Assembly: GCA_014898415.1 (NCBI GenBank)
Contig: RCTD01000001.1
Location: forward strand, 1,364,001 to 1,428,000
From: Stromatinia cepivora
Lineage: Eukaryota; Ascomycota; Leotiomycetes; Helotiales; Sclerotiniaceae
Reading direction: 5' to 3'
Length of the DNA: 64,000 nt
Shown here: in pieces, positions 36,747-48,473 of the stretch
Numbering within the stretch: the first letter of the stretch is position 1
How the letters are laid out: the number at the start of each line of letters is the position of its first letter
Program-made: the position numbers and the translations under genes
The notes under the pieces: model-generated
What the model was told of the DNA's origin: nothing
What the model saw: the letters and a program-made list of their open reading frames with translations, nothing else
Database searches by the model: none

Positions 36747-38490
36747 TTATAATCCATTTTAACTACAATGACATATCAATTACTCGTAATATAATACTAT
36801 TATTGAATAAAAGCCATATAGATAATTAAAAGTTCTTAATTATAAATAAAATACCTTTGTTCTACTGAATTAAACTTCCACAAATAGAAAGTAATAGAAT
36901 ACTATCGAAAAGTAATAAAATCATTTGTATTATCAAGGAACAACTGAAAAAGTATATATCCTAATGCAAACCCAAAAGCATCGATTTCGATTAGAATTCA
37001 GAATATTAAATCAAAATATCGGAATATCAATACTATAATAAAGATTTCTTTTAAATTATCAAAAGCATTTTGAACCTCTCTTATCCATTTGAATTCTAAT
37101 ACAACCTTTCCCTTTTTGATACCTTGTAACAGATTTATTAAACTATAAATAATTCGCAAATAAACTGCAATAAACTATCAATAGAAATTTACAAAATCTA
37201 AAAAGATTTGAACTTCGCGAAAAAATATCAATATAAACCATTCAATAATAATTTGAATTTTGTTTAATTCCATAATGATATTTTTCCCTAATACAATAAA
37301 ACCCAGAAATTCCATTTCGTATATATAAAATATATATTTCTTTAATTTGGTATAAAACTTATATTTAAATAATTTAACAAAGATTTTACAAACATCAACA
37401 ATATAGATTTCCCTATCTTTGAAATAAATAAAAATATTATCAAGATATATAATACAAATGTTACGAACCTCAACTACGAAACTAAGACTAGCCGAAAGCG
37501 GGCCGAATTGTACGCTAGTTTGAAGAGTTTTCACCTATATAGAGGGGAATTCTTCAATACCATTTTAGAAGAAAGTAATGAAAAGTCTTGATTCTAAATC
37601 CAAACCTATTGTTATTCGAAATTAACCGATTCTTTGCTGTGATTCTCACAACAAATATTATTTGCAAAACCAACAAATGTTTGATTAATATATATCTAAA
37701 AGATAACAAAAGTATTAATCAAACCAAAAAACATAATTAAATACTCGAACTATCTATAGCGAATACAAAACACCATCTTCTATTTGTCACCTTCCCATAT
37801 ATATATTCGATAATATACATCTTTGAAATCGAGCTTTGTAAAAAAAAACCCTTACCTTAAACGATCCAATAATTCATTAATTAAAAATAAAGGAATACAA
37901 TTCTTTTTCATAATCCTATTAAAACTACAATAATCAATATATAACCGATAACCACCTCCTTTCTTTGAAATAAACATAATCGGAATTCCAACAAAACTAA
38001 TCGAACAACGAATCCAACCCTTCTTTTAATATTCTTCGAAATATTCTTATAAAATTATTAATTCCTCTTCCGAAAAAGCGTATATTGATCCCCCAAAAAA
38101 GATTAATCCAAATTCGAAATCAATACAATATTCTATTGAATAATGATCAAAAAATATACTACTTTCATCTTTGGAAAAAGCTTCCTCGTATTCCTTATAT
38201 TCAAAAAGTATTTGCAAAAATAATAATATAAAGATATTCTTAAAATTTAACAATACTTTTATAATTAATTGAATTTCCAATAATAATACACAGATTTTGA
38301 CCCCAGCCTTCATTTCTTTATATAATTCCTTAATCATTACCATTTCGAGATTTTGTAATACAAGCCTAAAACAAAACGAAATCGATTGCCAATTAATATC
38401 CAAGTTTATTATTTGAAACCAAAATAATCCTAAAATAATATCGATCCCTAATAAATCCAGAATAATAATAATGAATTGATAAATATACAT
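36747..38490 (-). pseudogene. Gypsy protease, reverse transcriptase and RNase H N-terminus (decayed)
   Basis: Read on the minus strand from 38490: LDLLGIDIILGLFWFQIINL (retropepsin end and linker), then GIPIMFISKKGGGYRLYIDY (reverse transcriptase, about 37995-37920), then IIYLDNIFIYFKD (about 37450), in which the YLDD catalytic box reads YLDN. Next come KKYIFYIYEMEFLGFIV and FREVQIFLDFVNFY, then an RNase H start near 37000. The frame is cut at 36747 by the copia insertion and resumes at 28472. Longest open pieces are 38490-38047 (147 codons) and 37534-37178 (118 codons). Confidence 0.88.
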
Positions 38491-40059
38491 CCTTTTTTCC
38501 TTATATTCATCTGTTATTTCGATAGCGAATCAATAATTACTATAAAAGGATATACTAATTCTATTAATTGATATTAATGAAATACCTTTACCGAAATCAG
38601 AAACCCAATCCTATTCGATATATTTGTTTTGTTGAATAATATTAATTTGCACTTTGGAATCGATAAAACAATACATTTTTGTCGAAATATTATTAACCTT
38701 GAAATTTACTTCGATAATTAAAATAATACATCCCTCTTATTGAAGATCCAAAATCACCAAAATAATTAAAGTTATTACTAAATTGCAATATTTTTTTAAT
38801 TATTATTTTACAAAGAATATACAAAATAAATATAAGTTAAATAATTGTTTTTATACTATCAATAAATATATAAATTGATATACCCTTTCGAATAATAATT
38901 CAATTATTAATAACAGAAATACCGCAATTCCTATTCTCAATAACCTTCCTTCGAAATTCCTTTATTTTTCTTTTCTATAAAAGAAGATTTAAAGTATTGA
39001 AACTATGATTATATATTGTTAATCAGCAATAAATTATTTTGCTTTTGAGATTGTTTATTTTAAAAAAGATTGAAAAGATAATTGGATTGTATAAAAAGAT
39101 TATCCTATTTTCGATTATAGGGTATATCGAAGGGATTCATTATATAATACATTTTATTTATATTCTTTAGATAGTATATTTGTTTGATCAATTCGTTTCT
39201 ATTTTTTGATTATTGAAATGATTCCGAAATTCTTTTTGCAATATAAAGGAATAAATTTATTAAAAGATATTCTTTCCAAATATTATTCATCTTCGATTTG
39301 ATCTTCTTCTCTAAACTATCAAGATATACTACAAAACTGTTTACACTTTATATAAATTATTATTTGATATAGATTATTTATTATATAATCAAATATTAAC
39401 AATTATCTTTATTTAATATCATATTGTATATATATTCCCTAAACTCTTCTCATAATATATTAGAATCTATCATCCTACTCTTATATCAATACCAAATTAC
39501 AAAAAATTGTTTTTGGAAATATTAGATAATATAATCTATTTTCTTTTGATTTATCAGAAAATAATATCCATCATCATTCTAAAATATGAATTCAATTTGA
39601 AAAAAGAAATCTTTTGCTTTTATAATAATAGAACCCTTATAAAATAAAAGTTTTTGAAGTTTCAGAAATCTTCCTTGAAAAACTGAAATGAAATTAAATA
39701 CCGCCTTCTTATCATTAATAACCACTATCAATAAACTAATTGCCTTTTCTTATATAAAACAGATAAAGGTTTCCTCAATCTATTATTGATTTTTTGATTT
39801 AAAGATTTCGAGCTCTTCTTATATATTTTCGAATCTTTATACTAATTCTATTTCAAACTATATAATGAATTGACGATTTGGTACCGATACCTTATCTTCA
39901 TTACCATTCTAAATCCTCGATACATTTTCCCCTCGAATTTGCAAAACATTTAAATTAATCGATAGACCTAAAATATTTCTTGTTTCTATTATGATTACTC
40001 GAAAGAATACCGATAATAACTAATTAACAAATTACTTTTGAAAATAAAATAAAAAGAAT

Positions 40060-40350
40060 TATCAGAATCACAAATAACAAAGAATCAATTAATTCTAAAA
40101 TAATTATAAAACTTTTCATTATTCCTTTCTAATTAGAAGAACCTTTTTCCTTTAAATCCAATAAAGAACGATATCAAAATAATAACAAATTACCGATTAT
40201 ATATTAAAGTTTAATGAATATAGAGATTTTATAGAGTTTTCTAATCAATCGATAATAGACCATCAATTATACACTTGCTTTTAATAATGAAGTCGCTTTC
40301 TTATAGAGATTCCTAGCTTTACTAACAACATCCTTCCAACAACCGTAACA
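40060..40350 (-). repeat. Gypsy 5' LTR (291 bp)
   Basis: Direct copy of 24111-24404, followed by TTTAC at 40351-40355. Less A+T-drifted than its partner at its right end (CCAACAACCGTAACA). Confidence 0.9.
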
Positions 40351-40528
40351 TTTACTGGGCAATAATCATCGAAAAGTCTTTTACTCTGAAGTTTGAGCTT
40401 GATGATGAGGATAATTATCTAGCCAGTCTTATTTCAAATCTTCAATACTCTAATAAGGGTAAAAAATTATTATTGATAGATCTCTCAAGATTCTTCTATA
40501 AATCAACTATCCTATATATAGGCCACCC

Positions 40529-40860
40529 CTTTTGTGGGCCACTCTTTTACATCAAAAATCATGATTTTTACTTATTAATAATTTTACAATAAATCAATAT
40601 AATTGATTGAAAATTAAAATATAGATTCTTTATATAGATATCAATTAATTCCTAAAATTTCATAATTTTAAATTTTGTTTTCGTTGAAATTTTCAAGATT
40701 GAAATTTCGATTTCAATTTGTATATAAATCGTATACAAATTAAAATTCGAAAATTCAATCTTAAGTATCTCGATGAAAAAAGTTATGAAAAATCTGAAAT
40801 TTTTAGAATTTACTATTATATAAGTAATAAATCTATATTCGTAAATAAAAAAGTTAAAAA
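40529..40860. mobile_element. Foldback palindrome, copy 2 of the 16.6 kb element family
   Basis: The sequence starts GGGCCACTCTTTTACATCAAAAATCATG and matches, in order, the reverse complement of the right arm of the 16602-17745 element. It reaches AATTTGTATATAAATCGTATACAAATT, itself a palindrome, at 40716-40742. The second half (AAAATTCGAAAATTCAATCTTAAGTATCTC...) mirrors the first and matches 17525-17600 on the plus strand. The outer right end is missing or degraded near 40860. It is non-coding. Confidence 0.7.
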
Positions 40861-41435
40861 TATTGATTAAGTATCCGAGAAATCTATACGAGAGCAGGGT
40901 AGCTATACGAAACTGTTATGTGGTTGGTCTGACGTCAAAAGTGGCGAATCAAGCAAATTGTTCATTTCGATTGGAGGTATTGAACTATCGCATAGAGTCG
41001 TATTCGCAAGCCTATTTGGCCAGACTCAGCAGGAGTGCAAGGGGCGGGCCAGTAACGTACTCACGGTGGCTGAAAATAAGATCATGTAACTCCTTCCTTT
41101 TCTTTCAATTCGGTAGTGAATAACCATATGACTTTTAGATTTATGACTTTTCATTCAAGCCTCCGCAGAAACATTGATGAAAGGAGCTGCATCTGCGCAT
41201 CGACGACGACAACATTTACTAGGAACTTGAACAGATCGCTTGATAGATCAGCTTACTTTGACTCGCTTCAAACCATCAGTATTTTCTTCAAATACTTTGC
41301 GCATGTATTCATAATATTCATTTCAATTCTCCATTCTTTCTTTGTTATCTAATTCTTGGCGACAGTTACCTTAAAAAAAGCTTGCGACACCTGATCTACT
41401 TCTTCATTTCAGCTTAAATATAACATAGCGGCAAT
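40861..41435. promoter_or_regulatory. Promoter region of the ABC transporter gene
   Basis: Normal base composition resumes sharply after the foldback element. A perfect palindromic TGACGTCA lies at 40930-40937, about 500 bp upstream of the ATG. The frame 40863-41123 starts at TTG and is not taken as a gene. The transcription start is unknown. Confidence 0.5.
40930..40937. promoter_or_regulatory. TGACGTCA (CRE-type) palindrome
   Basis: Perfect 8-bp consensus site for ATF/CREB bZIP factors, 499 bp upstream of the transporter ATG. A chance match is possible; function is inferred from consensus only. Confidence 0.4.
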
Positions 41436-44400
41436 ATGGATGAACAGAAATTTAGTAGCGATAAGTTACCGGCGACGCAGAGTGATGGAGATGCGGCGAC
41501 GAAGAGTAGTGATGATGATGTTAAGATTAATGATCAATATTCAAGCAAAGCACAAAACAAGACGTCGTTTAAAGATTTTATGGTAAAAAGTCATCACATT
41601 GCTTACCATGGTTACACAAAACTAATAACTTCAGTAGAGACTTTTTTCATACTCGACTTTGGGTGATAAGTTTGTACTCGTAATTGCGTGTCTCGCACAG
41701 ATTGGAACTGGAGTCGTATGTTTGTTTACTATTTATATTGGAGGTTGTTGGGCTGATGTTTTGATAGACTTTACCGCTTATGAACATTGTCTTTGGTAAA
41801 TATTTGTCCTTTTTTTTTCCAGAGCGGAGAGCCATAATCTAATGGCCATGATAGGGAAACTTGTGGGCAACTTTTCAGACTATTTTTTACCTGGCACAAC
41901 TACCACCAAGGCCGAATTCACCAGTACTATCAACAGACTTACGTTCGTAAATTATTTCTCTTTGCCACCCTATTTTTCATCCTATCTATTCCAATCCATG
42001 CCTCAAATACCTTCATGATTCATGTGCTACCATTCCAGTAGCATGACGTTTTCGGAAGGGGCAAGTGCCCTGAGTTTCTAATCGTCCACACTTAGGTCGA
42101 TATTCAACATGAAAAGTTTCAATGTTCCATAAATATTTGACGTATCAAACGGATTCAATACACCAGATGCTTCCAACGTATCAAGTAAATTCAGTTTGTA
42201 GTAGGGGCTCAAGAACCAAGACCTCCGAGCCTCTCATTGTTACATTGCTGTCTAGACCATAAAGAGCCCAAGATATGCTCAAGTTAGCCAGTATCTATGG
42301 AGATTGGAACTCTGAACGGCGAGGAGCATCAAGCAAATGCACAATTTAACTGACTGTTTGAAGATTATTCGTTACTTACCTGTTCATCGCAAGATGGGCT
42401 TTAAGTTACATCTCGATGTTCACATTTCGGCTCGTTGGCCTTCGAATCTCGGCCAAATTACGACTCAATTACTTGAAGGCTTTGTTCAGCTTACCCGTTG
42501 GCGTCCTTGACACTCTACCTAGTGGACAGGCCTCAAACACAATCACAACCACTGCAAATATATTGCAAGTTGGTATTTCGGAAAAACTGGGAACCATTTT
42601 ACAATATTTGGCGTTGCTCATCACATCGGTCATTATCGCATTCACCTACAGCTGGGCATTAACTTTGGTGACCAGCTCAGTTCTTGTATTTATTTCATTG
42701 GTCTATGGTTAGTATCTTCTCTTCCGCTAAAATATATGCCTTCTGTATACTTGCCATTTTTCTTTCCTTCACACCACTGATACGCCGATGATAATAGGAA
42801 GCGTTATTCCAATTGTCATGAAGATGACAAAAGATATCGAGCATGCCGACGAGAAAGCCTCTGGAATAGCCGGTGAAGTACTTGGGTCAATACGAATGAT
42901 TGTAGCGTGTGGTGCCGAGAGTCGGATTGCGAAGAAGTATGCTGGATGGGTTGAAGAATCTCGTAGACGAACATTAAAAAAGAGTCCTTGGATTGGTGTT
43001 CAATTCGCACCACGTATGTGTTTCCAATGAAAAGTGCCCTCATTCATCTGCTAACAACACTTTAGTCACGTTTGCTATCTATGCGTAAGTCGTTATTTCT
43101 ATAGTTTCTTTTGATTACGATTAGTGTAGATTTTGCTACTAATTTCTTCCACCCACATACCCAACGTCTAACTAACTTCCTACCCTAGTACTATGGCATT
43201 ATGCTTTTGGTTTGGATTTAGGCTCTTCTCAGAGGGCCATCTAGAGAATGTCGGAACTATTCTGATTGTACAGATGTCCGTGGTGATGATCGCAATGGCA
43301 GTGAGTCAAACAGCTGCGCCCATTATTGCTGCTGGTAGCGCAGCGAGCGCAGCTACGGACTTTTTTGCAGTAATCGACACACCTAGACCTGATACCAGTG
43401 GTCTGAAAGAGCCTGAGGTATCAGCTCGTGAAGATATTACCCTGGAATCCATCACTTTTGCCTATCCGAGCAGACCTCATGTTAAGGTTCTCGATGACTT
43501 GTCGGTGAGGTTTGAATCCGGTAAGATTACAGCTATCGTGGGAGCATCTGGATCGGGCAAAAGTACGATCGTAGGTTAGTTTATCTTTCTGATTTTTAGA
43601 TCCAATTTTTATTCTTCATTTGTTATAGAATATGTCTCATATGAACATGTTTCATATAGATATATCTATATGAGATACATCTTATATTAATGTTTCACAT
43701 TGATATATCTTATATAAATATATTTTATATAGATGTGTTTTATATAGATATCTCTCACATAAACAATCACTGACTGTCAGTATTAGGCCTCTTGGAAAGA
43801 TGGTATAATCTCGAGGAGCAAGGAATAGTGATTCCTCCAGGCGCTATGAAAGACAAAAAGGAAAAAAATGATCAGTCAAAAACGCCTGAAGAATACGACG
43901 AAAAGCAGGATCCAGTGGCTCTATCCGGTGTTATATCATGTGGAAACCACGAGTTGAGATCCCTCGACCTCAAATGGTGGCGAACACAGATTGGTCTTGT
44001 CCAACAAGAGCCATTCATATTCAACGATACGATAGCCAAGAACGTCGAATATGGCTTGATTGGTTCAGAATGGGAACGCGAAGATGCGGAAATGAAGAGG
44101 AAGCTTGTCATAGAGGCTTGTAAAGAAGCTTTTGCTGATGAGTACATTACTAAGTTGCCAATGGGATATGATACTCAAGTTGGTGATGCTGGTATTAAGT
44201 TGAGCGGCGGGCAGAGACAAAGGTTAGCCATCGCTAGGAGTATCATAAAACGACCGAAGATTTTGATTTTGGACGAAGCCACCAGCGCAATCGACGTAAG
44301 AGGAGAGCAGATTGTTCAGGCAGCCTTGGATAAAGTGAGCGAGGGTAGAACAACGATCACGATAGCTCACAGACTTTCAACGATCAAAAAGGCCGATAAG

Positions 44401-46701
44401 ATTGTGGTTTTGAAGAAGGGAAAACTCGTTGAGGAAGGAACTCATGAGGGATTACTTTCTAATCCGGATGGCGCATACAGTGCTCTCGTCAATGCCCAAC
44501 AATTGTCTTTGGGAGAAGTTTATCAGGACGAGTCTAACCTGGTGGAAACAATGGATCCCTTAATACGCGAAATGAGTGTAGCGGAGAAGAAAAAGGAAGA
44601 AAAAGAAGCAGTGACATACAAAGCTAAGGGTCTCTCCTCTAGTCTAGGACTTTTCCTCTATGAGCAACGCTCTCGGTGGCATTGGTACCTAATGCTCTTG
44701 GCAGGTGCTGCAGCTGCTGGTGCCACCTACCCTCTTCAAGCTTATATTTTTGCACAAATCATTTCAGTGTTTTCGTTAACTGGATCCAAACTCAAGGCTG
44801 CTATAGAGCACTACTCATTGATGTTCTTCATTCTTGGTTTAGGGGCTGGGGTGGCCTGGTTTGTCATGTGCTATTCCTCGACTATCATATCCGGCCACAT
44901 CACTTCCATATACCGTCAAGAGTATTTTGAGAGCATTTTGCAGAAGCCAATTGCCTTTTTTGACGCGGAGGAGAACTCTAGTGGTGAGCTTACAGGCCGT
45001 GTCGCCAATGATCCGACACAACTGCAACAACTGCTTGGAATCAATATGGCCATGGTCCTCACGGCATTTTGTAACATCACTGGTTGCATCATCATCGCCT
45101 TCGTCTTTGGCTGGAAGCTAACTTGCGTGGTGGCATTTGTTGCCCTCCCTATATTGATTTGTAGCAGCTTTTACCGCATTCGTTATGAGATTGAGTTTGA
45201 GAAGATGAACCAAGCCGTCTTTGCAGAGAGTTCTAAATTCGCGGCTGAAGCAATTTCTGCATTCAGAACCGTTACCTCCTTGACGTTAGAGGATATGATC
45301 TGTAGCCGTTACGACGAACTGTTGAAGTGGCATGTGAAGGGACATGCTAAGAAAAGCAGATATTCGTCAATTGTCTTTGCCGCCAGCGAGAGTTTGGGAT
45401 TAGGCTGTATGGCTTTAGCATTTGTGAGTTTATCTTTTTAGTCAGTGTCCAGTCGCCAGTTCAAATGCTGGAAAACCCTGGTTCATTAAGCGCTACATAA
45501 ACTAACATGGATTGCCGCTCAGTGGTATGGTGGTACCCTCCTCGCTTCAAGAGAATATGGACCTATCAATTTTTTTGTGGTCTATATTGCTATAATAAAC
45601 GGTGCCGAAAGCGCTGGAAGTCTTTTGAGTTTTGGTCCTAGTTAGTACCCTAATTTTGACCGCCCCTTTTTCTCTGTTACTGATATCGCAATAGATATAG
45701 CACAAGCAACAGCAGCAGCAAACAGAATATTGAACTTCAGAGTACCGGTAGGAGTAGCTGGCAAATCAGCATCGAAAATCCAGAATATAGAGGGCGGGGT
45801 CAAGATAGAACTGAAAGATGTTTGGTTCAAGTACCCTACTCGAGACGTTCCAATATTCACTGGTTTGAATATTACGGTAAGTCAATGTTTGTGCCGCAAT
45901 TGTTGACAATGATGCTAACCATTATAGATTAAGAAAGGCCAATTTGCTGCCTTAGTTGGTCCTTCAGGTTGTGGAAAAACATCAATCGGTAATTTTGCAT
46001 TTGTCAATTTGTAGAGATAATGTACTAAAAAGAATAATAGTCGGTCTGCTTGAAAGATTTTATGATATCCAGAAGGGCAAGATACTCTGCAACGACACGG
46101 ATATTTCTGAACTTAATATCCATGAATACCGGAAAATGATCTCGCTCGTAGCGCAGGAGCCGACTTTGTTTGAAGGTACAATCAAAGAGAATATCTATTT
46201 GGGTATCGATGAGTCGACTCCGGAAGAAACTCTTCACCGAGTCTGTCGTGATGCTGAAATTCACGACTTTATCATGTCTCTTCCTGATGGCTACAGTACC
46301 AACGTCGGTACCAAGGGAATCGCTCTGTCAGGAGGACAAAAACAACGAATATCGATAGCTCGTGCGCTCATTCGCAATCCCAAGATTCTCCTTCTTGATG
46401 AAGCTACATCGAGTCTAGATTCCGAGAGCGAGAAACTGGTACAAGCAGCATTTGAAAGAGCGGCAACTGGTAGGACAATGGTTGTCGTAGCCCATCGACT
46501 GGCCACGGTGCAAAATGCTGATGTGATTTTTGTGTTGGGTGAAGGAAGTGTGTTAGAGGTAGGAGATCATGCGGCGTTATTGAGGAAGAAAGGCGTTTAT
46601 TATCAAATGGTAAGTCTTGAAACAATCCTCAGATCATCCAAGCGTAAAGGCTTTGTTGTACTTACATTTCCCAGTGTCAATCTCAAGCCCTCGACCGATA
46701 G
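41436..46701 (+). CDS. Full-size ABCB (MDR/P-glycoprotein type) multidrug transporter, 14 exons
   Basis: Exons: 41436-41582, 41638-41715, 41768-41795, 41855-41942, 42364-42707, 42798-43013, 43066-43084, 43189-43574, 43787-45423, 45523-45640, 45695-45876, 45928-45988, 46041-46609, 46675-46701; 3900 nt, 1299 residues. Each junction keeps frame and restores family sequence (FKDFMRLFSYSTLGDKF; INRLTLFVTYLFIARW; YYQMCQSQALDR then stop). Layout is TMD1-NBD1-TMD2-NBD2. NBD1: Walker A GASGSGKST (about 427), Q-loop QQEP, signature LSGGQRQR (about 573), Walker B ILILDEA. NBD2: GPSGCGKTS (about 1091), AQEP, LSGGQKQR (about 1197), ILLLDEA. All ATPase residues are present. An insert of about 45 residues, Lys/Glu-rich, separates Walker A and Q-loop in NBD1. 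The family exports drugs, toxins or peptides across the plasma membrane; the substrate is unknown. Odd points: a 19-nt exon 7, a 421-nt intron 4 with a weak GTTCGT donor, and a 212-nt repeat-rich intron 8. Confidence 0.92.
43600..43770 (+). repeat. Degenerate AT-rich tandem repeats inside ABC transporter intron 8
   Basis: Intron 8 (43575-43786) contains imperfect repeats based on CATATAGATATAT / TTTATATAGAT, about 25-32 bp period, which make it four times longer than its neighbours. No splice site inside it gives a better frame. Confidence 0.6.
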
Positions 46702-46901
46702 ACGGGTGGGACGCAGGGAGTAAAATATTTTAACTCGACTCATTTACATTAGAAGTATCAGTTCCTAAATATAAAATTGGGTAAAGGGCGAATTCCACCC
46801 TAACCCTGTACGACCACGATGTGTAATTCTAGAATTCTCTCACATATTCATCAACCTATGAGCTGGCATTTTGAGCTCGGCAATGTTACAGTGCATATCT
46901 T

Positions 46902-46943
46902 GTGCATTGTGTGCATTGTGTGCATTGTGTGCATTGTGTGCAT
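46902..46943 (+). repeat. (GTGCATTGT)n minisatellite, about 4.7 copies
   Basis: Perfect 9-bp units about 200 bp downstream of the transporter stop codon. Confidence 0.95.
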
Positions 46944-47771
46944 AAACTGACACGTATATGTAGATCATACCTATTTTCATGCTTTCTTATAAGTCAAGTT
47001 TTTGAAGGATGATTTTTGGTGGTTGATGTTAGGATATTGAATTGGTGTTGAAATTGAGTGGTAGGTAGATAAGCGAAGAGGTAATTTACTCGGTAGAATT
47101 TTGAAGTCAAAAATACAATGGCACGCCGAGTTGTAAACTTGACCCACGTTATCCACTATTATTTTGGGTACCGTGCACTCCGTAACTGCACGAAGGAGGA
47201 GCTCTGAGTTGCTCAAAAAATAGTGGGGAGGAAAGAGAGGTGATTGCCACATCTGGTAGGTGATACATCCATCACTGGCGCCGGGAAGAAAAGGGGGGGG
47301 GGGGTGATGGGAGGTGAAGATTGATTGATTGATGGGATCTGGTGGATGAAATGTTCAGCTTGGATAGGACAAATCCGATTTTAATTTGTGGGACAAGAAG
47401 CAAGTCATCATCTTCAACTTCCAATCCAATCATACAAGAGTATTTCTCATGTAAGGCGAAAAAAATAATTGATGAGAGAAGGCTTTGATATTCACCGCTC
47501 TCACACGTGAATATCTGCAAATCATCGGGAATTTTCCAATTTTTGGGGGGGGGATCCATGGGAATGGAAACCCACCGACAGCACTGTAGCTCAAAGAGGA
47601 CAAACTTAATATCAAGAAACGAGAGACAAGACTCCATCCCAAAAAGACAGCGTTAGAATACTTTATCGTAGAGTTTTCTTCCAAACACAGTCTTCTTCTC
47701 TACTTTCTTCCGATTTTTCACTTCTCTTTTGTGTTACGACGACGACGACAACAACATCGATTTATGAATAC

Positions 47772-47845
47772 AATCAATCAATCAAACAATCAAACAATCA
47801 ACCAATCAACCAATCAATCGGTCAATCCATCAATCGATCTTTTTT
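47772..47845 (+). repeat. (CAAT/CAAAC)n tetramer array
   Basis: Runs of CAAT with CAAAC and CAACC variants, about 17 units. Confidence 0.9.
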
Positions 47846-48473
47846 CTTCTCTTCTTTTCCACGTTGACTTGACAACCACGAAATTCAATTAAGATCTCGT
47901 ATCGAATCTCAAATCTCAGCTGAATGAAAAAAAAAAATCATTTAGTGATCAATATTACTTGTCGCATACATTCAAGGATTATCCAGTGGCACATATAGTG
48001 GTTGGACTACTAAAACATCACTAAAAGCAAACTCGAGATTCGCTTGCTCCCCCCGATTGTTTCGTTTTGACACTTCTCCAGCCTCTTAATTAAAATTGCA
48101 CTTGGGCCCGTTTTACTACACTTTACCACACTTCACGGCTACATCCACTTCTAGTTTTCTACCTAGCTAAACTTGCTAAACAAACGCAATCTTTAAATTT
48201 TTATCTAAAGGAGCCAGATCTTGAACTATCTACGTTCCGATCCGTTCCTTAATTCGATTATCTAAAGCATCAAATACAAAACATTCAACCACTGCGAATC
48301 GCAAAACACAGCAGAATAATTGATTACAAAACACGGATAAGATACAGAAGGCAATTTCAGGTTCAATAGGTTATTTGCGAAATTGGGTGATATATTATGA
48401 TATGACCACGATTAATTACGAAACGAGGAGCTGAAGTTGAGAAGAAGAAATCCCTACCTAAGGGTACGGAATA

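Larger units (their letters stand above)
24111..40350 (-). mobile_element. Ty3/gypsy chromovirus, RIP-decayed, with two nested copia-family insertions
   Basis: LTRs at 24111-24404 and 40060-40350 are direct copies (TGTCAGAATCAC.../TATCAGAATCAC..., ending near CCGTAACA/TCATAATA). They are flanked by CTTAC on the left and TTTAC on the right, a target duplication differing by one C-to-T. Minus-strand domains appear in the order protease, reverse transcriptase, RNase H, integrase, GPY/F-like segment, chromodomain. After removing the copia element (8264 bp plus 5) and the solo LTR (310 bp plus 5) it measures about 7656 bp. All reading frames carry multiple stops. A polypurine tract (minus strand GAAAGGAAGG, 24410-24425) precedes the 3' LTR. 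The gag segment (about 38600-40050) is inferred from position only. Confidence 0.9.
46702..48473. other. Intergenic and 5' leader of the giant gene
   Basis: No gene seen. It contains a 9-bp GTGCATTGT array, a 12-G homopolymer run near 47293-47305, a second G run near 47545-47553, and a CAAT-type array at 47772-47845. The last 700 bp (pyrimidine-rich, then A-rich) is likely promoter and leader for the gene at 48474. The minus frames at 47272-47684 are chance openings. Confidence 0.6.

Noticed and set aside
24405..40059. CRISPR-like arrays or tRNA/rRNA genes
   Set aside because: No regularly spaced direct repeats with unique spacers and no tRNA or rRNA signatures were seen here or elsewhere in the window. 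A covariance-model scan would be decisive.
40863..41123. 86-codon plus frame upstream of the transporter
   Set aside because: Starts at TTG, is unlike any family, and lies in the promoter region.
41436..46723. ABC transporter as a broken pseudogene, suggested by many short frames
   Set aside because: With 13 GT-AG introns the frame is continuous from ATG to stop, has all ATPase motifs, and is a normal 1299 residues long.
46610..46723. Read-through C-terminus of the transporter past 46609 (VSLETILRSSKRKG...)
   Set aside because: Splicing at GTAAGT to the acceptor at 46674 gives the family-typical end MCQSQALDR and a stop, so the read-through is intron sequence.
47272..47684. Overlapping minus frames of 84-121 codons beside G homopolymers
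   Set aside because: They span G runs and microsatellite DNA, have no family resemblance, and lie in the leader region of the giant gene.
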